From: Hirsutella rhossiliensis
Lineage: Eukaryota > Ascomycota > Sordariomycetes > Hypocreales > Ophiocordycipitaceae
Direction: 5' to 3'
DNA: 64,000 bases
Assembly (NCBI RefSeq): GCF_020360975.1
Contig: NW_025408673.1
Coordinates: forward strand, 2,170,001-2,234,000
The notes under the pieces are model-generated. The model made no database searches. It was not told the DNA's origin and saw only the letters and a program-made list of their open reading frames with translations. Position numbers and translations under genes: made by a program. Of the stretch, positions 56,761 to 64,000 are shown piece after piece (the stretch's first letter is position 1; the number at the start of each line of letters is the position of its first letter).

Positions 56761-58764
56761 TCAAAACATCCGCTCGCTTTGTGGCTCGACGTATTGGCTC
56801 TCGGCCAGGTCAGCCACGACCGCATCCACTTCAACTCCCTCACTCCTGCGACCGGCGGCCGCCTCGGCCTCGGCCTTGGCAACCGACGATCCTTTGACGA
56901 ACGAATGGCACAGCAGTGCACCGGCCACGCTGACGTTCAAGCTGTCCAGTTGGGTGTGTTCCATGAGCTTTGGTATCGCCACTTCGTAATCGATCACCGT
57001 TTTCAAGGCCTTGGTCAGGCCTTGGCCCTCGTTGCCGAGCACGAGGAGGCATGGGCTGTGTTGCAACGGATCCTCGCGTTCGACCGCATGGTCCGAGATG
57101 AACTTTTCGCCATGCAGCTCCATGAGTCTCTTGGACGGCGGCGGCACGGCCGCATACGTCTTCCACCCGGCCATCTTGGACTGCTGGACGAACTGGACGG
57201 AACTGGGAACGGAAAAGAGCCTCACCTCCTCGGCTGCACCGCTTGCGGCTTTGAGGGCGGCGGCCGATAGGCTCGACGAGCTTCGCATCGTGATGGCGAC
57301 GGCATCGATTCCAAAGTAGTGTGCCGACCGCAGCAGGGCCCCCAAGTTGCCCGGATCCAGGATATTGTTCAGCAGCAGGACAAACGGCTTGGGGGTGACG
57401 AGACCGGCTCGGGGAATAAATGAACTCTTGCCGTTGATCTGTTCCTCCTCCCTGGACTGGTAGCTCAGGTTGACGTTGAATCCCAGCCTACCGGGCGACT
57501 CCTCGACCGGGCCCAGAGATAGGACGGGCAGCTGAGGCAGGGGCGAAGACTCGAGGATGATGCCGTTGTGTGGTCGTCCCACGCTCATCCTGTCCAACAG
57601 CCCACGGCCCTCTATCGGGACAATCTTGATGCTAACACGACGTTGCTGGGCCAGATGCATGATGACCTCGTCAATCTTGTCCACCTTGCGATTCTCGTAC
57701 ATGTAGAGCTTGTGCAGTTTCCGCCTTCCATGCTCGAGTGCTGCCTTGACCGAGGACCTGCCGTAGACGAACACGGAGTCGGCACTGGCGAGCTCGAGAA
57801 TATCGCCTTGAGGCATTACCTCAAACCTTTGGGATGGCTGCATCGGCATGGAGCGTAATACGCTTGGCTCCCCTGCCTTTCTCAGCGTCGAGTCTGCGAC
57901 GCGGAATTTTGCGACAGAAGATCCTTCCTCGGGTTCGACGGGGAGACCGCGGCACCACCTGTCCTGGATGGCTTGCGCTTGCTTGGCACGTACGGGACCT
58001 GGCAAATTGACAGCGTCCTTGAGGTCCCCATGCTTGATGTGATATACCAGGCTCCTCTTTCCAAACTGAGAGTCGGGGTCGAGAAATCGCTTCCGTCTGG
58101 TTTGCCTGCCGCTATCGTCCGGGCCCTCCTCTTGCTTCGCATCCCTGCGACTCAGCTTTCTCCTAAGCTTGTGGCGCTGGCGTTCGGAAGCGGAACCCTC
58201 GAGTGCTTTGGATGTTTTGATATGGTCCCATGAGTCTCGCCTGGTGTTGGGCTTCTGCAGCGTCAGCTGCTGGTCGATGCGAGAGCTCCTGCCAAAGCCC
58301 TTGATTGCGTCCCTGCCGGAGACCCTGCCTGCCTCCTTGCTTACCTCCCTGCTTGTGCTCTTGATTGCATCCCCGCTGGAGCCCGTGATTGTGTCCTTGC
58401 CGGAGCCCCTGCCGGGGACCTTGCTTGCCTTCCTACTTGTGACCTTGCGTATTTCCCTTGCAGTGCCGTTGCCAGTGCCATTGGCAGACCCTGCGGATGA
58501 TTTGGCTCTCTTGCCAACGTCCGATGGGTCTCTGTCGGGTTGCCACGGCGCCACGGCGTTCCGCTTCTTCTTGGAGGAACCGATGGCCCAGGAGGGCAAG
58601 TCGCCGTTCTTTGAAGTCTTTTCCTCCTTTCGCAGGCCCTGGATAATTGACGCCAAGCTGGCAGATCGTATCGAAACGCGGGGGCAATGGTTGCGTGTTG
58701 CGACAATGGACGGGCGTAGGGATCGACGCGAGCCAGCGCTCACCCATTGGCTTGCGCATATCAT
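56761..58764 (-). CDS. MRM1: Mitochondrial rRNA 2'-O-methyltransferase, SpoU/MRM1 type
   Basis: 667 residues from the chosen ATG at 58764; the frame is open upstream to an ATG at 59046, which would add 94 residues. The N-terminus (MICASQWVSAGSRRSLRPS) is basic and suits mitochondrial import. A long charged linker with repeated SGRDAIKG and SREVSKE-type words follows (about 50-170), then an rRNA-methylase N-domain (FVYGRSSVKAALEHGRRKLH about 325-345). The SpoU knot has all three motifs: NNILDPGNLGALLRSA (about 463-480), LVLGNEGQGL (about 570-580) and NVSVAGALLCHSF (about 605-618). Yeast Mrm1 makes Gm2270 in 21S rRNA. Yeast Mrm1 is shorter, but fungal versions with linker insertions are usual. 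Confidence 0.88.
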   Translation of the reverse strand: MICASQWVSAGSRRSLRPSIVATRNHCPRVSIRSASLASIIQGLRKEEKTSKNGDLPSWAIGSSKKKRNAVAPWQPDRDPSDVGKRAKSSAGSANGTGNGTAREIRKVTSRKASKVPGRGSGKDTITGSSGDAIKSTSREVSKEAGRVSGRDAIKGFGRSSRIDQQLTLQKPNTRRDSWDHIKTSKALEGSASERQRHKLRRKLSRRDAKQEEGPDDSGRQTRRKRFLDPDSQFGKRSLVYHIKHGDLKDAVNLPGPVRAKQAQAIQDRWCRGLPVEPEEGSSVAKFRVADSTLRKAGEPSVLRSMPMQPSQRFEVMPQGDILELASADSVFVYGRSSVKAALEHGRRKLHKLYMYENRKVDKIDEVIMHLAQQRRVSIKIVPIEGRGLLDRMSVGRPHNGIILESSPLPQLPVLSLGPVEESPGRLGFNVNLSYQSREEEQINGKSSFIPRAGLVTPKPFVLLLNNILDPGNLGALLRSAHYFGIDAVAITMRSSSSLSAAALKAASGAAEEVRLFSVPSSVQFVQQSKMAGWKTYAAVPPPSKRLMELHGEKFISDHAVEREDPLQHSPCLLVLGNEGQGLTKALKTVIDYEVAIPKLMEHTQLDSLNVSVAGALLCHSFVKGSSVAKAEAEAAAGRRSEGVEVDAVVADLAESQYVEPQSERMF

Positions 58765-59114
58765 GGCAGCGCAGAATAATGCGACATGCGCGGGCGACAA
58801 ATCGCCGGTTGCAAACAGAGAGCGGTCATCTATTTGGGCCAAGGCGGTGGACGGGAGGCGCGAAATCGAAGGCTGGCTGCCCGATGAGGTGAAAATGTTT
58901 TGCCAAGAAGGGGAAGAAAAGGGTCTATCGATTATCATGACAGGTAACCACGTGATGCTGTAATACCGAGCTGCATGGAAAAGCAGATTGGCGACCTGCA
59001 AGCGGTATCGTGGCTCGTGATTGGCCAGAGCTTTAGAGGGAGACACTAATCGGTCGAAACGCGTGCTCCACCAGCAATCGCGTCTAGACTAACTGGCGAC
59101 TGGCACCGGCTGTC
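58765..59114. promoter_or_regulatory. Divergent promoter region of MRM1 and the remodeller gene
   Basis: 350 bp between the chosen starts. The minus strand stays open here, so part of it could encode an N-terminal extension of MRM1. Confidence 0.4.
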
Positions 59115-62100
59115 ATGGCAGAATCTTGCGCGTCGAGTCTGCGCCCTTTTTCCAAGATTTGCCGACACTCCCATCTTGCTTCACCATCACCAACAGCCAC
59201 GCATGACAGTGAACATCCCTCTTTAATAGCCCGCCAAGGTACGAACTCGCCTCGCGCAGAGCTGGCATCGGCGCCCGCTGACATTCTGCAGATGAACGAG
59301 GACCCGGAGCCTCGGCAAGAAACCCCGACCAACCCTCGCGTCTCGCTGCCAGAGCCCGCAATCTCCTTTGACTTTGTAACCAGCGAGGTCGGAGCGAATT
59401 GGCCAGAAAGCAGTCCGGAGGCGCCCCCCGAGGTTGCCAGCCCCGAACCCCAAGCCGACCTCGAAGCCGAAGCCGAGCCCCCAGCCGCTGCCGTGGCCGA
59501 CGACGATGCTCCTGATGCGGCGCACAATGCTCCAGAGAGTCGCGTCGAGGTCGCAATCCCCGAGCTTCCCATGAATCGACGCCATGAATACGATACCGTC
59601 TATAGCCAAGTCGTCGAGCTCGTCAGCGAAGCAGTGGGCAATCGTGGACAAGTCTCATACAGTGTCGACTTTACAGACGGAAGGCAAAAGCTGGTATGTC
59701 GCCCCTTTGAGTTCGTCGTTGCCCCACGAAGCTGCTCCTCCCATACCCTCTTCCTCATCTATTTCTTCCCGGATTCGCTCCGGTCTGTGCGTCTCTGAAC
59801 CCGTCCTCGGCGGCTGTGAACGCTTTGCGCTCCCTCGCCTTTCCTCGTGTGCGCGTACAGGGCTTTCAACACCGGGCCCTGGCCTGACCGCTCGGCCGTG
59901 CTGCGTTCCGGGCACTTGGCTGCCGCCTGCAACGCCGCCTCAACGCTCCTACGTTTTACGCAAACCCTTCCGTCTTCCCACCTTCTGCCCTCCACCTTCT
60001 GCCCTCCACCTTCTACCCTCCACCTTCTGCCCTGCACCCTACACACTCTGGCGCCCACATCAACTTTACTCTTGGCATTCACTTTCGACCCAATCCTGGT
60101 GAACGGCACTGCTAACCCAGCACATCAAGGTCTCCGCCAAAGAACTACTCTCCCTCGAAAACGGCAGACAGGCACTGCGCCGCTTCACCAGCAGCATGAG
60201 CACCGGGCAGAAGCGCAAGTACGTCCCAGACGATGAGTGGGACTCTGAAAAGCAAAATAGTGCCTCAGACAATATGGAAATCGACGAAGACACCAGTCCC
60301 CGTCAACCCAGGACGCGTGGGGGGCGCGTGCTTCGTTCCCGAGGCCCGAGTACTCGGCAGAGCTCGAGGGCTCGCGCGGTCTCCCTGGATGACGACAGCA
60401 GCGATGATGCTGTAGAGAAAACTCCGACATTCCCCGTACGCAACCTGCGCACCCGGCCGCAGAGGCAGAAACAGCCCAAATCCGGCCACAGCGCCTCTGC
60501 CAAGAGCAGCTTCACAGACGACCGCGACGAGCTGGCTAACGAGCCTCCAGAGCCCTCAGATGCAGAGGACGGTGATTTCCGACCAGTGATCTCCGACCTT
60601 GCCATAAAGTCGCGCCGAACTGGTGCCCTGCGTCGCGGTCGTCGGATGAATGCCAGGAGCGCTCGATCCAAGGCTCAGCAGTCGGCATCGCGTCGCAGGG
60701 GTTCCGATGGCTCGGACATCGAGTTTGAACAGCCCCGGCGCTCGTCGAGGGCCACCAAAAACACTGCCTACATGGTAGATGATGCCCTCATGGACGAGGA
60801 CTCATTCTATGTCGTGGATGACAGGGTGCCTTCCGCTCCCAAGACCGTCCTCGTCAGAGAAACCTTTCAGCCTCTGCCGCCCGAATCCGCCTTCGGCGCC
60901 GTCCATCTCCCCTCCTGTCACAGCTGCGGTGGCTCCAAGCAACGCGGCCAGATTGTGCATTGCCAGGGATGTAGTCTCTCCTACCACAAGCAGTGTCTCA
61001 GGCCTCGCAACGCGCGAGAGCATCTTGCCACCAAGATTGCAGACGACTGTTTCGTCTTGCAGTGCCGATTCTGCCTCGACATTTACCGAAAGAAGGGCAG
61101 GAAGGACAACAGCGCAAATGCTCCCCAACAAAGCATCTGCCAAGTGTGCAAAAGCCAGGGCAAGGCCTGCATCCCTTTCTCTGAGTTCAAGACTGCCCGG
61201 CAAGAAGAGAAGCTGCGAGAGCAAAACGGCGGCACCGACCCAATCACGTCCGTCTCCCCTACTCTGCTCAACAACGAAAACATTGTGCTCTTCCGATGCG
61301 TGTCGTGTCACCGTGGCTGGCATCTCGATCATCTACCTACCGTCGGCAGCAACTCCATAGGAACAGATGTCAAGTCCGAGCGCATCAAGGATTACATGGT
61401 CGACTGGCAATGCCACGAATGCAGCTCGGCCAAGCACAAGATCCACCGCTTGGTTGCTTGGCGACCTTCGCAACAGTCTTTACAAAAGTCACCCAGCCCC
61501 TCGTTCGACTCAGTGGACGAGGACGATAAAGAGTATCTCGTCAAGTGGGAAACCCTGTCGTACTTTCACTGCACTTGGATGCCCGGTGCGTGGGTCTTTG
61601 GAGTCTCCGTAGGGATCATGATGCTCTCTTTTGCGAAACACGCCGCGCAGCAAGACCTCCTGAAGCTCTCTACAAAAGATGCAATACCAGAGGAGTATCT
61701 CATGGCCGATGTCATCTTCAACGTCAAGATGAAATCCGGCGCCCCAAGGTCTGGAACCAAGAATGGCGACTCGGTCAACATAGCGCATGTCAGCAAAGTG
61801 CTCGTCAAGTTCCAGGGCCTGGGGTACGGCGATGTGGTCTGGGATGCTCCCCCTCCTCGGGGTGAGACTACGTGCTATGCCGCGTTCGAGGAAGCATACC
61901 TTGAGCACCTGGAAGGCAAATATTTCCACAACGAAAGCCAGGCCAAGATACAAGACCGAATCAGGTCCTTCAAGGCCTCCGAATTCGGTCCTGTAGCCGT
62001 CCAGCCCGCAGGCCTCAAGAGGGGCAAGCTCATGGGGTACCAGATGGAGGGCCTCAATTGGCTGTTGGGGAATTACCACGACGGAAGGAGCGTCGTCTTG

Positions 62101-64000
62101 GCCGACGAGATGGGTCTTGGAAAGACGATTCAAGTCATCAGTCTTGTCACCTCGTTGGTGCAGGACGCGCCCAAGGTAAGAAACCATCTGACCCCCCCGC
62201 CCCCCAACCCCATGTCTTTGCCGAATGCTGACTCCCTATTCCTATTCGCAGTGCTGGCCGTTTCTCATCGTTGTGCCAAATGCAACCTGTCCCAATTGGC
62301 GCCGAGAGTTCAAGCAGTGGGCTCCTGATCTGCGGGTCGTGACCTATCACGGAGGGAGAGAGTCTCAGGAGCTTGCCTACACGTATGAGCTCTTCCCCCA
62401 CGGCTCGACAGATATGAAGGCGCATGTGGTCATCATGTCGTATGACTCCGCTCAAGACCCGAAAACGAAGACCCTCTTCAAGTCGGTGCGCTGGACCGGG
62501 CTCGTTGTTGACGAAGGCCAGCGACTCAAAAACGACCAGAACCTGCTCTATCTTGCGCTGCGATCCATGAAGATTCCGTTCCGCCTCCTCCTGACAGGGA
62601 CCCCGCTGCAGAACAACAAGCGCGAACTCTTCAACCTGCTCCAATTCATCGACGACACCCAGGATGCAGCGGCCTTAGACGAGGAGTACCAGGTGCTGGA
62701 CAAGGAGACGCTGCCGAAGCTGCACGAAACTATTCGCCCCTTCTTCTTGCGACGAACCAAGCTCGGCGTGCTCAAGTTCCTCCCACCCATGGCGCAAATC
62801 ATTCTGCCCGTGACCATGACGGTCATCCAGGAGAAGCTTTCCAAAAGCATCATGGCCAAGAACCCGCAGCTCATCAAGGCCATGTTCGCCAACAACAAAC
62901 TGAACAAGAAAGACCGGAGCAGTCTTAACAACATCTTGATGCAGCTGAGGAAATGTCTTTGCCACCCCTTCATCTACTCGGATGCCATCGAGGAGCGACA
63001 TCATGATCCTTCCGTCCTTCACAGGAACCTCGTGGAGGCCTCGGCAAAGCTGCTCTTGCTTGAGGCTATGCTTCCGAAGCTCAAAGAGCGCGGCCACCGA
63101 GTTCTCATCTTCAGCCAATTTCTTCAACAATTAGACATTCTAGAAGATTTCCTCACGGGTATGGGCTATCAGTTCAGGAGACTGGACGGCACCATGTCGA
63201 GCTTGGAGAAGCAACGTCGCATCGATGGCTTCAATGCTCCAGACTCGCCTTTCTTCGCCTTTCTCCTGTCGACCCGGTCTGGTGGCGTTGGCATCAACCT
63301 GGCGACAGCAGACACCGTCATCATCATGGATCCCGACTTTAACCCCCATCAGGATATCCAGGCCCTGTCCCGAGCTCATCGAATTGGTCAGAAGAAAAAG
63401 GTACTCTGTTTCCAGCTCGTGACAAAGGACAGCGTGGAAGAGCGGATCATGCAGGCGGGCCGCAAGAAGATGGCGCTCGACCATGCCCTGATTGAGAGCA
63501 TGGACGATGATCAGCTTGTCGGCGATGATCTGGAATCGATCCTGAAGCACGGCGCTCAAGCTTTATTCAGCGATGACTTTCAGAAATCCTCCATCCACTA
63601 CGACGGCCCCGCGGTCGAGGAACTGCTCGATCGCGCGCAGACGGAGCACACCAAGACTGACGAGGAAGGCTCCACGGAAACGCAGTTCTCTCATGCCCGG
63701 GTGTGGGCCAACGAGAAGGGCGGCTTTGCCGAAGGCCTCGACACTGCCGAAGACCAGGCCCCAGAGCCAATCAACTCGAGCGTTTGGGACAAGATTCTCG
63801 CGGAGAGGGAGGAAGAAGCACGTCGCGAGGCCGAGGCCAACAAGGAGGTCTTGGGGCGAGGCGGCAGACGTCGAAATGTGCGTTTCACCGTTTTCATACT
63901 TATCCAAGTCCATCCCCACTCGAACTGAGCTAACCCACAACCACAGGTCATCAACTACAAGTCCCTTGGCGTGGGGAACGCGCCGCTCCCCGAAGGGATC
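59115..64000 (+). CDS. CHD/Mit1-like chromatin remodeller, PHD finger plus SNF2 helicase (partial, runs off the right edge)
   Basis: Exons 59115-59693, 60121-62175, 62252-63877 and 63947 onward give 1438 residues in one frame before the window ends. Order: acidic, disordered N-terminus; basic Ser/Arg region (about 220-440); a PHD-type zinc finger (CHSCGG from about 459, then HCQGCSLSYHKQCL), with further Cys pairs and RCVSCHRGWHLDHL at about 590-605; a decayed chromodomain-like part (EYLVKWETLSYFHCTWMPG about 665-683); SNF2 ATPase with DEMGLGKT (about 855), DEGQ in place of DEAH (about 965) and TGTPLQNN; helicase C with RAHRIGQ (Arg about 1255). The layout fits fungal Mi-2/Mit1 proteins, which slide nucleosomes in the SHREC-type silencing complex. 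An alternative start is 59294. The 427-bp first intron is long for this window. Confidence 0.88.
59978..60033 (+). repeat. Four tandem 14-bp units in an intron
   Basis: The unit CCACCTTCTGCCCT is repeated four times with one change, inside the first intron of the remodeller gene. It is pyrimidine-only apart from single A and G bases and could help define the 3' part of this long intron. Confidence 0.7.

Noticed and set aside
1..64000. CRISPR arrays, rRNA or tRNA genes, secondary-metabolite cluster
   Set aside because: No spaced repeats, no recognisable tRNA or rRNA sequence, and no polyketide or peptide synthase, P450 or transporter grouping was seen.

Overview
This window is nuclear DNA of a filamentous ascomycete. 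Genes have short GT-AG introns (48-112 bp in most cases), the coding regions are GC-rich, and a 27 kb AT-rich block carries the signature of repeat-induced point mutation (RIP: CpA and TpG almost absent, TpA in great excess, CpG kept). The gene set (ribosomal protein eL42, coatomer epsilon, MBF1, MRM1-type rRNA methyltransferase, a PHD/SNF2 remodeller, DUF3435, secreted Cys-rich and collagen-like proteins) fits Pezizomycotina. I infer Sordariomycetes, perhaps Hypocreales, but cannot prove it from sequence alone.

Layout. 1-4735: GC-normal accessory DNA with a frameshifted Pif1/Helitron-like helicase remnant and an intact, four-intron DUF3435 tyrosine-recombinase-like gene on the minus strand. 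Its start lies 340 bp from an abrupt break at 4735/4736. 4736-about 32150: the RIP island. I resolved it into (a) a truncated Gypsy copy, 4736-7461; (b) a Gypsy chromovirus in plus orientation, 8788-24521, with 486-bp LTRs and target duplication TACTA; (c) a second Gypsy in minus orientation, 11087-18934, with 449-bp LTRs and duplication CTTAG, inserted in the gag of (b); (d) a Copia element in minus orientation, 24775-30724, with 568-bp LTRs and duplication GTATT; (e) a Tc1/mariner transposase remnant, about 31090-31670. No open gene survives inside. 32.2-64 kb: ordinary gene-rich DNA with about 14 genes on both strands: DAL3-type ureidoglycolate lyase, 2H phosphoesterase, eL42, coatomer epsilon, a hypothetical with an in-frame stop, MBF1, a DUF1365 protein, a GFA-fold protein, a collagen-like wall protein, a CC-repeat secreted protein, a hypothetical, a membrane protein, an SDR, MRM1 and a CHD/Mit1-like remodeller that runs off the right edge.

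Main idea. DUF3435 proteins are the captain recombinases of Starship giant transposons, in which the captain is the first gene, close to the 5' edge and transcribed inward. Here the intact gene reads leftward from 340 bp inside a sharp junction that cuts a RIP-mutated Gypsy copy. The left 4.7 kb may therefore be the 5' end of a Starship that landed in a dead retroelement, with its cargo beyond the left edge of the window. The genes to the right of the island are mostly unrelated housekeeping and secretory functions and show no sign of an operon-like or cluster pathway.
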